DNA from: Membranipora membranacea
Taxonomy: Eukaryota > Bryozoa > Gymnolaemata > Cheilostomatida > Membraniporidae
Assembly (NCBI GenBank): GCA_914767715.1
Contig: OU612071.1
Span: 23,991,681 to 24,055,680, forward strand
DNA: 64,000 bases
Reading direction: 5' to 3'
Of this stretch, positions 23,911 to 35,590 are shown piece after piece. The first letter of the stretch is position 1; every line of letters begins with the position of its first letter. The position numbers and the translations under genes are program-made. The notes beneath the pieces are model-generated. The model was not told where the DNA came from, did no database searches, and saw only the letters and a list, made by a program, of their open reading frames with translations.

Positions 23911-26029
23911 AAATGAGAGTCTTTCCCCTTGCAAAAGATATACCCATTGACTAGGGCCGCCTCAATACAAAAATGATAAATTACTTGGTACCACTTGTAG
24001 GACCTATGGGGATACTTTATTTCAACTCTCTAGTTGATCAAATCAATCTGCATCCCCCATAAATTTATTATAATCCACTATTAAAACTTCATAACAGTAT
24101 TACAAATAGTATTGTTTACACAATATTGAATTTTGGAAAGGGGATACTATCGTGTTTCAAACATATACTCTGTAGCATTTCTTTTCAACAACAAAAATAC
24201 TCAATTATCATAAAAAGTAGCACTGTGCCTAACAGAAATGTAAGGAAACTTTAACAATAGTAAAAATTGATAAAATTTCTCAGTTAACACGATATTTGAT
24301 GACAACACAAAAACAAGTTTTTATAGGGATGACTAACTTTAATCTTCTGTTTGTGATTTTGTTACCAACGCTTTCCGTTTCATTTTTTCTTCCTTGGATG
24401 AGGATCTGGCACAGACACAGGCAACTGTGTCCCAAAGGGTGAGAATTCAATCTTTAACACATGTGTCACGGACTTAATGGCTCAACAGTGAATTTAGAGC
24501 ATATCCGCCATGCCATACCAAGTCACTGATGCCAAGCCCCTGACACCAATCGGCTGATACAAAGATGAGACGATTTTATAACTCCATGGAGTTTTTTATT
24601 TGATTGCTTCTTCTTGCCGCTTCGGTTTATATTTGACAAATCTGACACCTCTTCTCATGATTGAACAATTAAAATGGCTTCCCTTGTGGTCGGAAATATA
24701 CTCTTTGTGCAGCTGAAGGTTCATATATTTATATCTTGTAGGGCTATTAAGAGGGGCAACTTCAGTAGTTGAGAAAAGTTTAGAACAGTTTTCTTTCCAG
24801 TAAAGACACTAGTTTCAACTCTGTCCAGGGACAATTCCAATGGTTGCCACAGTGCTCTTCATAATACCTTTTACATATAAACACCAAATATGAATAGGTT
24901 CTTCTATGGCTTTAAGTTATAATAAAACCAAATGTTTTGATGTTATCCAATTTATCCGATAGTGATCAATTCTAAACTTAAAAGCTGAGTCTTCTTCTCA
25001 ATCTTTATGATGATGATGATGTTATCATATTGTATGGTTCATTCATAATCAAATTATACAAAATATTTGGCGTTAAACCTTTGTTCCTTTATTCTCTTTG
25101 TGAAAAAATTGCTTTGCATCCGTTTTAGCTGAATAGAAGAATCGCTAGTATATGGCTTCGTTTTTAAGACCCTACGTAATGAGGGCTGTCGCTGGCACAA
25201 CCCAAATGAGAATGCAATATCCCTTTTACATCTTGAGCAAATTTCCAATTCATAATAAGACATAAGATCATAATACAATAGATACCCTATAACTGATATT
25301 CTTTCACTCAATTCTGTCAATATTTTGAAACATATCGTTATATCCTCGATGTCTCATCCAGAGAAATGCAGCAACAATTTTTTCATGTTATTTACTCATA
25401 AAAGTCCGATGACAGCTTCCCGTTGGTTGCCAGAAAATTATAACAAAACCTAACCAAAACAGGAACAAATGTCGTACAATGTAAAGTAAATAATATAGAA
25501 ACCCAGCCAAAACGAAAGTCATTCAAAATAAATGAGTGACTTAAAAAAATGGAAATAAAACTTGCAAAAATACTTATGCGAGATAATAGTGTCCTATAAT
25601 TTCGTATTACATATCCACTCGTTCCAAATAGATGATACGCTGGAAACATAATAACAAATTTCATGACAAACTTTCGTTTTCTATTTGCAGTTTTGAAAAC
25701 CTTGCAGTCTGTAAAACTTTTATATGTCTCTGATGGGTTAAATTCACGGGAGCCAAACAAGGCAGCTTTTGCCATTCAATCAGAGGAGAATACTTTCTGT
25801 CCAAAGATGTTTCCACCCTTCAGACATCCAATAAACTTAGAAAACATCAAATCACTCAGAAAAAAAAAATTGAGGACCATTGATAACACTAATTGGGTTA
25901 CAGATAACATTGTATATAGATACAACTTACATTGAAACTTTAGGTCAAATAAGGTTGCAAAGATTAAAATAAAATTTATATTTTTAATTTTTCTCTCATG
26001 GATGAGATTTTAGGGTCGGATAATATCCT

Positions 26030-26510
26030 GTTCGTATATCCTGTTCGTTACAAAGATTAAAATAAAAGTTAAATTTTTAATTATTCCCTCATGGATGAGC
26101 TTTTAGGGTCGGATAATATCCTGTTCGTACATCCTGTTCGTATATCCAGTTCATACATTCGTACATCCTGTCTGTACATTGTACATTCGGGCCACCTGCC
26201 ATGCGCTGATGCAAAGCAATCAAATCTCCTAATGCCATCTTGATTGGAACATAATATCAATGAAAACAGGAAATTGAGGAATTGAAAGGAATGGCTTGAC
26301 TAGTAATCATTGATTACTTCTTTGGTAAAAACTTTGCCTGATTTCAGCAAAAAGACCAAAACAGAACACGACCTCTACAGGATATTGTCATTGTGCAGCT
26401 ATTCTAGTACCCATAGTCACACATGGGAGCCCTTACATCCTCAACCGCTCCTTCAACCCTTTGTGTGTCATCTATACAATCAGCCATAATATAATCCCTT
26501 CTGTTAGCTA
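26030..26510 (+). repeat. Internal repeat R, X2 second copy
   Basis: Counterpart of 4670-5150, with the same TCCTGTTCGTAC mini-repeats at its left. Confidence 0.7.
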
Positions 26511-27825
26511 TTCTGGTTAAAATTCATTGGAATGACATGAGGTTATAAAACTTGTCATAACTCAAGAACTAATAAGTTTAGAAGGAAACTTTAAAATGTA
26601 AACCTTCTCCATAAAGTTTATGATCTGTCTATCCATGTTCTATCAGTCTAGCAATGCCAGAAATAATTTGAATGACACTGAAACACACAACAAAGTGTAT
26701 AAATAGTCTTATTTTGTGTTTAGCTTATCACAAATGCCCTCATACTTGTTTTACACAAACAAGATTTATATCACTGGACAGGAAATTTCGTTTGGATGAG
26801 AAATAAAAAAATAATGAACTCTTTACAGGCAATATTACAGCCATGCTGCAGGTTACAGCGGAGAGGGTGCAATAAATACAAAGTTTATGCAGGCACTGCT
26901 ATTGTATTATATTTATGGATCGATGGCAAGTAGTTGGAAAGCTGCTTTGTACTAGCTACTAAACAGCATTTGTAAGGTTCTGTGTACTAACTACTAACAA
27001 GCATAGTAGTCTATCGATGCAACTATGTAGCTCAATTCAGGAATAAACCAACTTGTAATTTGCCTGCCTTTGTACAAGCGATGCCCAAACTCAAGCTAAT
27101 CTCAGCAAGGCTCACTCACACACATGTATCCTCTTATGATATGCAACAAGATGTGCTACCAGAATGCATCAGTATAAATCGAGTGCAAAGCCTATTTGTC
27201 CGTGATAAACCATGATTTTGAATTGAAAGAAATATAAAGACCTTCATCGCATACTCGAAGTCATGTGGATACCAGTTAATAGGATACAAAAAATGAATAT
27301 AAAAATGAGATTGCAGATCAAAAATGTGATCTGTGACACATTTCAAAGTGAATACCCTCAAATGATGGAGAAAAGTAATAAGATACAAAAAACTGCAGAT
27401 AAAATGAGATGGCAACCAAATAATGGAATCAAAGGCACATTTCAAAGGAAATGTCCCTCAAATGAGGGAGCAGTAATGAGATACAAAAAACTGAGAAGGC
27501 CTCTTGGAGAAATGAGCATTGAGAAGCAGGCAGGTAGAATAAAATTCAAAAATATGACTATTTGTAAAAAAGATGAAGGAACACTGTTCCTAAGTGATCT
27601 AAAGATAATACTAAAATCGGACTGATATAAAGAGTCATCTACGGCATACCTGAGTATGATACGGAGAGAAGAATTATGATTTGCCTGAGGTAAAACGGTA
27701 CTGATTGTCAAATAAAAGAATTCAATCAAAAGAAGAAAAACATCAGAGATGGCAGAGTAAAATTGTGTGTAAAATTGATAAAGGAAAAATTATCGCAGGG
27801 CTGTCTGTGACTGCAGTATGCGCTG

Positions 27826-28054
27826 TCATAAGGGTTATTCACTCACAGAATCGTGACAGCGAAATAGTGTGTGCCTTAAGGGCGAGGCTGCAATGACTTC
27901 GCCAATTTGCTCTCAGTTTTTACGCAGGTAGGAGCGCACCTGTGGTTCCAATCACTCCTAGTAGTCAGTGGACTGCAGTTGGATTCAAACCCACGACCTC
28001 CAACACTTCCATGCTGAAGGACCGGCGCTTTAACCACTGAGCCACCTCCTACTC
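27826..28054 (-). mobile_element. tRNA-derived SINE (copy in Y2)
   Basis: Same unit as at 8838-9063, with the A and B boxes kept. Its 3' end coincides with the X2/Y2 junction. Confidence 0.65.
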
Positions 28055-29097
28055 ATATACAGTGCTAGTATTCAAAACAAACAAACATAACAAAACAAAC
28101 GTGCCGTTGTAGAGTGTATCCCCCGGGAAAGGCTTCACTGACAAAACAGAATTCAAGGAGCCAGTGGGCAACAGTGGGAATGCAGACTAAGACCTTCTAT
28201 CCATCAATCATTACACCAAGCATGCTGTAAGCTTCAGACCTTTTATCTCTGAGTTGTAGCATAACATTGTTGCTTACAACCATCACAAGTGACCTGGACA
28301 TACAACCATACAACCAAACTTAAACTCAATCTCAAAGAAGTTATCACAGAAATCAAAATGCAACAGATATATGGCTTCTTGATTTCTGAAATTTGCAAGT
28401 CACAACTGAGTCATACACGGATGCATCATTCTTGGCAACATTCCCGCAAAGTATTAGGATATTTGTGTCAGATTTCAACACATGGTTAGCCTCATACCAA
28501 TCACAACAACAATAACTGTCTAAAGACCTGATACAAATTATAGATATTTTATTTGACACTTCGGATGCCAGGCACATTAAAGCAGGACAATTTGAAAAAC
28601 GATTTGTCACAACATGTCAAATCAATATGGCAGAAGTTGTTGTAGCTTGGCATAATCATCATCCCAATTGAGGCCTATATTCTATTTTCATAATAATGAC
28701 ATTTTCCATTTTGTTTTTTATGGATTTCTTAAATTCCAGCAATAGTATGTGAATTATTCAATGTAGAATAAACAGGATGCCAATTGATGAGCGCTGATAT
28801 ATTGGCCAATGAAGTGCCAAAATGCTTTAAAATCTTATTTTGAATTGATCATGTTAAATCGCTATAAATGATCGCTGTATTATGGGAATTATTCATGATT
28901 TATTCATCCATCGCTGGGTGGATTTTAATCAGGTTCTAGAGTGTGCTGCCATGCCAAAGATCACGGTGTATTTTCAATTTGATTAATTACTCATTGCCAA
29001 ATACAAAAGGATGTGTTAGTCTTATCAAATAGCTGGATTTCTGAAATAGATGCTTTGACACTAATCACAGTAACTAATGCCTTGAGAGAGTTGCACA

Positions 29098-29105
29098 TAT
29101 AAATA
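29098..29105 (+). promoter_or_regulatory. TATA box of the peptide gene (Y2)
   Basis: TATAAATA at the same distance from the ATG as in Y1. Confidence 0.55.
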
Positions 29106-29183
29106 TGGGATTCTTGGCGAATAATTCAAACTCTAAGCACTTCTCCACCTGTTCATTTCAACTTACTGAAAACATCAAGCGAC

Positions 29184-29901
29184 ATGGTGAGTACAAGTCT
29201 CATGTCATTCAAATTTGTTCATTTAACATTGGGTGAGGCTATAAATTTGATAACTTGAAACACTGTGTTAAACAGATGTTCATCAATACTATTGTAATCA
29301 TGTTATCATAGAATAGAGTTCCTCAGTTCAGTTTGAAAATAAACATATCATGCTATCAACATAAAAAATCACCGTCGGAAGGAGTTAGTCTCCCTTGAGT
29401 ACAGGTGTTATTACATCTACTGAGCTACTCTTTAAATAGATGAGGCAAATGGGTTTCTTTTTTCAGCGCAGCACAGTTCAGTAAAAAAATAAGAAAAAAA
29501 ACATATCGTACTACGAAACCAACATCAACATCAACATCAACATTGGAAGGAGTTATTCTCTAACGAGTTCAGGTGCCATTACCTCATACTGAGATACTCT
29601 TAAAATATATGAGGCAGATGAGTTTTTTCTTTTTTGAGCACCCGATGAACATCCAGTACTTTTCGTTTAACTACATTTTGCGGATCGGTCATTGAAGGGT
29701 TCGGTTCTTCAGAGCTAGATGTGAAGCAACAACTTCACCTGCGCATTCCATTTTTTTATTTCACAGAGGATGAATATATTTTACGGTCTCGCAGCGCTCC
29801 TGATGCTAGCAGGAATCTGCAACGCAGGATGTTCTGGTGGATGCCCATCCGGAAAGTATTGTCAAGATGGCTCTTGTTTATGGATACTGAACACCCAATG
29901 A
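29184..29901 (+). CDS. Secreted four-cysteine peptide, two exons (Y2 copy)
   Basis: Exon 1 ends in the ATG at 29184-29186 (donor GTGAGT); exon 2 is 29767-29901. The protein is identical to the Y1 copy: a signal peptide ending ICNA, then a mature peptide with C-x3-C-x5-C-x4-C cysteines. Bases covering the acceptor, exon 2 and the 3' untranslated region (29696-29973) are identical to 10736-11013, while the rest of Y shows scattered differences. Donor, acceptor, TATA box and AATAAA (29959) are all kept, so both copies look expressible. Function unknown. Confidence 0.75.
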
Positions 29902-31793
29902 AGATGCTTGAAAGCAAATCCATCAACATGAAACACTTTGAGTGGAGGTATCTCAAGAAATAAATATAAGCTTCAAATCATACCAAATCTTACAATCGCA
30001 ACATAGTCGCTGTTTACATATATAGTCATCATGGAAATAAGTATCTATATCTCCATTACGTTTGTTTACCCCTTCTCTGAGCAAATGTTATGCAGCACCT
30101 GTGATAAACCCAATGTCCGTAGGAAACTCAAAGTGTTGGGCATACCAATTTTGAAAACAAAGGACATTAACACCAAATTCAATCCAGAATGAACATACTA
30201 AAACGGCTGCACCCATGTCAATGCAACTATAACATAACACAACTGAAATGTGGAAGCTTAGACCCAATTACATTCGTACTTCATTGAAATTGCCTCTTAC
30301 ATCACACTGTTTGTAGCCTTCACTGCTGACAGGAATGCAGTTTTCAAGCTCAGCCTTGCTGAGTTTCTTGTAAGCAGCATTATATTATCAACAACACCGT
30401 AACAGAAAATCAAAGCACCCTCTGCGAAAATGGAATAATCATGTTCCCTTGTCTAAATTAACCGGTCTCATCATACATCATACAATGATTGCATTGCTTT
30501 CAATGAATAGTTTATGCAGTGTGTTAATCAATCAACTAAGCACAAACATTCTACTAACTGTTCAACGGTTAAAATTTACTAACCCATCATTTTCTGACTG
30601 CTTGTTTGTTTTGTTTTGTTTGGAAAATTACCCATAAGAACAGATAACAATGCAGGTTCTTGAGCACATATTCCGCTTCTACATGTCACCAGGTCCATTT
30701 CGGAAAATTAAAACCTAGAGGTTTGATATATTTGTAGGAAATGAGGAATCATTTATACAGGTTCTCATATAGAGATTTCTATGATTTTAAAAACCTACAT
30801 GTTCTCATCCTATTAAGATTCATGATTCAAAACTTGTCTTTGATGTCTAAGTCCTAAAGAATTTCATTTCCTATAGGGACTGACATTGTTTGTCCCAGTC
30901 TGATGTCTGGGAAATGGAAGTACCTAAGGGCATGTCTATTCTATTCAATACAAACTGCTCCTAGTAGGCTGCATTGAGACAAATCTGGCAAAAGTTCATA
31001 AACATTATTAACACGATCCTAACATGCGGGCCTACACACAACCATGTGGAATTGTTCCTCCTGACCATAAGTAATTTTGATCCTTTTGACAGATCATTTG
31101 TCATCAGATATTATGAAACACATATTTTGGGGTGAACATAATTATTGCATTGATAATGTAGGCATCTATTAACAAAATCTATGCACCAAAATCACGGTAT
31201 TCCAGATAGTGCCTGTCTCACGCAAAAATGTCAAAACAATATATTCATAGATCTTGAATCATAAAGATAATTATTATAGATTTATCATCACAAACTGTGT
31301 ATGTTTATACATTCACATTTCCCCAGCATTGGTCATTCATTCCACAATAGAAGTTTGGATATATTAACTGTGGAACCCTTTCAGTAGCAATTCTCAACCT
31401 TTTATACACGACTCAATCAATTTCATGTGATCAAAACAATGAAGAAATTGCGTTGGTCTTGTTTTGATCTTATGACTGAGACAAGCATGACAATGATTAT
31501 GAAAGTTTCATCGCAAGACACAAAGTACACAATACGATTACAACAACTTGACCGATGAAAAGGTAATACAAATTCAAATAGCAAGACAAATTTAGTTGTA
31601 GAGAGAATGAGATTATCAGAAAGTAACACCAAAATATTTACAAATTTACGTATAAGACATGACACTGTCTGAATTTAAGATTAAATCCTCAAATGATTAA
31701 CAGGCACAAGATACATTATGACAGGCACAGGCTGAGGTACAGAAGTTTGGTGGTTACTAGTTCAGTACAGACAAGTCATTCAGGATTTGTCTA

Positions 31794-32393
31794 CTAGACA
31801 TGAACCTCAACCTCACGCAAGTTCAGAAAATCGTTCACCTCAACAGCAGTGACTCTCACATATCTACCAATCATGGCTTCATAACACAGATGGAGTCTGA
31901 CAGGGGGCTGATGTCCTGGATAATATGAGCTGAGTCAGTCATACGCTCTCCGAATCCTTCAGCTGTCCTTTTCATAGCTACTGATATCAGTACGTTCTTT
32001 AGTCTTAGTTCAGTGGCTGCAGGAAAAGATTAAACGAGCCTAAAAAATGGCTTTGTAATGTATGACTCCAATATTTTGCCAATAAATGAAAGGCTGTATG
32101 GGCAAAAACAATTTATCAATAGATAACTGCATAATACTCTCAGAAAATCATGAAGATTGTTGGAACCAGTCACCAATATAAATAATAACTACCTGGAATA
32201 TTAAAACTAACACGGTTCCAGATATTTTCCCCTCTAACCAAATCTTCCTGATCCAAATTGACTTGAAGCCATGGAGAAATTTCTTCTTCAATATGAGCGA
32301 GTAATTGGTTAGCACCGCTATAATCCCCATCTATTGCATTTGAACTAACCAAAGCTTCAAGTGTGCTTCATAACTCAGCAGTCACATTTGTAT
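31794..32393 (-). pseudogene. FTP/F5-8-type lectin pseudogene, two exons (X3)
   Basis: Exon A 32393-32193 and exon B 32016-31794, same structure as in X2. It carries the same in-frame TGA early in exon A and the same 4-base deletion in exon B. A few further substitutions separate it from the X2 copy. It cannot encode the full domain. Confidence 0.8.
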
Positions 32394-32970
32394 CTAAAAC
32401 ATAGGTTCATGTTTTATTGTACACTACAGATTTTGTTCGCGACGAACAAGGTTTAGTTTGTAAGAGTTATCTTCCAACATTGCTATAGAATTCATTTTAT
32501 TGACTGTTAGGATAAATAGAGCTGTACCAACAATATGAGATAACAGTTGTAGCAAATGCTAACAATCAACACTCTCATTGTTATCATATGCTATTGTACA
32601 ATATTATCCCTCTCACCAAACTTGACAAGGCCTCAATGTTGCCTCAATGGCCATGAATTGAGACCACTCAACATCGACACTGCAGACTAATGACACAAAA
32701 ATCGGCAGCAGTTGGTTGAAGGGGATCAAATTCAGTAAAATTTGTTTGGCGATTACCCTGCACTCTATCAAGATTGGTGCAGGATGAAAAATTACTCACA
32801 AGTAAGCACTCTCTAGCACAGGTTCAGTCCGAGCTCAGAATTTTGGTCTTGAAGTTTGAAGTGCGAAGTTTATTCATTGCTTTATTAATGTACGGCCATC
32901 CTTTAATAGGTTGATAGTTCAAATGTAAAGCATACATGGAAAAATGAAAAAAAAAAGAGTCTGAGCTGCA

Positions 32971-33414
32971 TCAGTTGGAAAATAGGGTGTCGAATTCAAA
33001 AAAGTTTTTTTTGTCTCTTAGTGGTTTTACACTTGAATGGCTTGTATTATCATCTATTTTTGCTCTACAAGTGAATTTGCTGTTTGTATTTATTCCAATA
33101 CGACGGTTCATGGAGTGATGATTGTTGTCGGCTATTTCAGTGGATTGTTCACTGCAAGAGGTGTGCTGGAAAATCTTTATGGCTGGCAGTGCCAGATTGT
33201 CTAGTCTCTGTTCATAGTTCTCAGAGAACGGCACCAAAATACGAGTAGCAGAGCGCTGTATCCTCTCTAGTCTTGTTTTGTCAGTGTCTGATAGCAGATT
33301 GGCCCATGCAGGGCAGGCGTTGCCGATTACAGACTTAATATTGGCTACGTAGAAGGATTTTAGGCCGTCACTGGAGGCTTGATATGGGATTTGCCATTTT
33401 TGATAGGAATCCAC
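32971..33414 (-). pseudogene. C-terminal end of a LINE reverse-transcriptase ORF (X3)
   Basis: Paralog of 22259-22702 created by the segmental duplication. The open frame of 147 codons is kept, with about eight residue differences. Same motif (CPAW, then RLERIQRSATRIL). Confidence 0.65.
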
Positions 33415-33544
33415 AAGCTACCTTTTCAACTCACAAATTAATTATTGGAAGCAAAATTAGAAAAAAAAACTTCTCCTTTTAAATCAATTGTATATGTTAT
33501 TGCTTATGTAATAACCACCTGCAACCAAGATACAACCTGCAATG

Positions 33545-33920
33545 TTGGATGGATGGATGGATTTATTACTATCATAGACAAAAATTTGTCACGAAATACG
33601 TTGTTAATACTGACAAGAAAGAAAAACATGGAAAATATCAGATCTCTGTTGTATAAAGAGTTTTTTAGAATAGTATATTATTAAGTGTATGTATGAGATG
33701 TCTTAAAAAGCTGTCTCTACCCCATGTACCCCGATATTTAACGGTGCGGTAGCGACCTGAGGGGCATTTAGTTAGAAAGTCATTGATAAAGTGCTCTTCA
33801 TCGTGTATGTACCGTAGTCCAAGTGTCTTGATCTGGTTGGCCACCAGAGCATCTATATCGGGGTGCTCAATCCCTAACTTGGCGGCATCTTTAAATATTT
33901 TGCGTAAGGACTTCTTGTAA
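33545..33920 (-). mobile_element. 5'-truncated LINE insertion private to X3
   Basis: X2 reads CTGCAATG then CTATCTCCTAC; here about 375 bases intervene. On the minus strand the insert reads about 84 sense codons (including KIFKDAAKLGIEHPDIDALV and later YRGTWGRDSFLRHLIHTLNN) to a stop. It then has a 3' tail of CCAT repeats (GGATGGATGGAT on the plus strand). This is typical of a LINE 3' end. No clear target duplication was found. Confidence 0.65.
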
Positions 33921-34146
33921 CTCCTACTTTAATGCTGGACCATGTATTAAATGTAGGTATATAGTTTGAAGGCTTACAGGATATAATAATATAGTCAGTC
34001 ATTTCTGATTTAGTACTGGCCCGTCATTCATCCTAGCCGGGTCCTTGCGGAACGGGACTAAAAATATCAGAGGTGCACAGTGTGTTTGCAGTTTGCACAC
34101 CCACATGCAGTAAAAAGATCCCCTCTGCCTCGTCAGTAACAATTAG

Positions 34147-34469
34147 AGAAGCTGGAATTCCGGCATGCAAGGGTATAGGGTGCGGCTTGAGTACCATTGG
34201 TCCCTGTACCCGTACTCTGGAGGGGTAACCCACTCCGCAATGACGACTTACACTTAGACTTATTCCTGCATTGATAAGTTTTATCTAATTCTTCTTCAAA
34301 TTTCAAAGTTACAGATTTTCATACTGACTAGAAGCTGCAAGCATGCAAAAAATGTGTTATAGATTAACTTTTTTTATTGTGATTCCCTGTTGTTATCTAT
34401 ATTTGTGTGATGTTTCTGTATCGAGGGCACTGATAGTACACATAACATCCATTGCACAAATTTGAAGGT
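34147..34469 (+). other. Unassigned sequence right of X3
   Basis: Starts with a relatively GC-rich 110 bases (to about 34250), then AT-rich sequence. No gene or repeat family recognised. Confidence 0.4.
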
Positions 34470-35590
34470 AACTCTAACTATGTCTTCCCAATTTACTATT
34501 AGGCTAACAGATTAGTCTAAGATTGCTTTCAGAACAATGTGACTAGCTCATAATCCAAAGACATGAATAATACCTTTGAGTTTAAACTGGTGCCAATGTC
34601 TCATTCCAATCAAGATTATTCCTAATTACATAAGCAATAATGTTTATGATTGATTGAAATGAAGATGTTCTTCTAATTATGTTAAACGACCAACCGAAAC
34701 TTACAAAATGCACTGTGGGATCGATGAGATTGATTGAGATGCTTATCAACACACAGGGGTGGCTTCATGCTGCTGGGGCCGAAGAGGTTGTACTAGAGAA
34801 GGCCTCGAAACAGTGCTTGACTCATGGTTTCTAGCTGAAGACCTGTGTGTTGTGCAGTGGTACAAGCACAACTGTATGTTGTATCAGTTGTGAGTTGAAA
34901 AGGTAGCTTGTGGATTCCTAGCCGAATTGCCTCCAGCGATGGCCTGAAATGTAGCTAATATAACATTTGTAATCACCAAAGCCTGCCCTGCATGGTACAA
35001 TCTGCTATGTCTTCCCAAATAAGTATTTGACCTCAAATGAGTCTAGGATCGCTTTCAGAACACTTTGGCTAACTCATAATCTAAGGACATGAATGATACC
35101 TTCGAGTTAAAACTGGTGGCAAAATCACATTCTAGTCAAGATTATCCCTTATTACATGGGCAATAATCTTTACTGTTGACAAAAATGATGGTGTTTCTCT
35201 AACTATGCTTGCAATGAATAATTTGTGAGTTGAAAGGGTAGCTTGTTGATTCACAGCTAGCCAAATCGCCAGAACCCATATCATGCCACCAACTTTCGTC
35301 AGGGAGTCCAGAGTCTCCAGCGTTGATCTTGAGTGGCCCCAATTCATTGCAATTGAGGCAACATGAACACCTTGTCAAGTTTGGTGAAAAGGATAATATT
35401 TTACAATAGCACATGTTAACAATAAGACCGTTTTTGTAACCATTTGCTACTGTTGTCCTATAATATTGGTACAGCTCTATTTATCCTAACAGTCAATGGA
35501 ATGAATTCAATAGCAAAGTGGGAAGATAATTGTTACAAACTAAACCATGTTCGTTGCGAACAAAATCTGTAGTGGTATAGCCCAAACAAG
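34470..35590 (+). repeat. Diverged, inverted fragments of the X2/X3 LINE-lectin region
   Basis: 34870-35010 is the inverse of 22575-22735 with many differences (shared GGAATCCACAAGCTACC and GCAGGGCAGGCTTTG in the other strand). 35340-35590 is the inverse of about 21711-21960. Within the segment, 34485-34690 and 35005-35215 are direct repeats about 525 bases apart. I infer two old copies of the same LINE-related sequence in opposite orientation. Confidence 0.6.

Larger units (their letters stand above)
11134..27822 (+). repeat. Segmental duplication block X, copy 2 (X2), enlarged by a transposon
   Basis: X2 matches X1 and X3 but carries the 8306-bp transposon at 12367-20672, which both others lack. 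It also keeps the lectin pseudogene and LINE fragment that X1 has lost. The right part (23050-27822) runs parallel to X1 bases 1860-6474 with several indels, including about 85 bases near 23445-23530 and a replaced segment at 23912-24175. Both R modules are present (23600-23910 and 26030-26510). No intact gene other than the transposon gene is supported. Confidence 0.85.
27823..30093 (+). repeat. Segmental duplication block Y, copy 2 (Y2)
   Basis: Parallel to 8836-11133. The join to X2 is direct (TGCGCTG followed by TCATAAGGGTTATTCAC), whereas in the first unit the X1 and Y1 blocks are separated by 6475-8835. Confidence 0.85.
30094..34146 (+). repeat. Segmental duplication block X, copy 3 (X3), truncated
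   Basis: Follows Y2 and aligns to X1 1-1865 and to X2 11134-12366 plus 20675-23050, without the transposon. It ends at AGTAACAATTAG, where X1 and X2 continue CATGCAAGCGTG. It holds the lectin pseudogene, a LINE fragment and one additional LINE insertion. Confidence 0.85.

Noticed and set aside
25054-25320. 88-codon minus-strand frame
   Set aside because: The X1 counterpart has an in-frame stop, so there is no evidence of selection on it.
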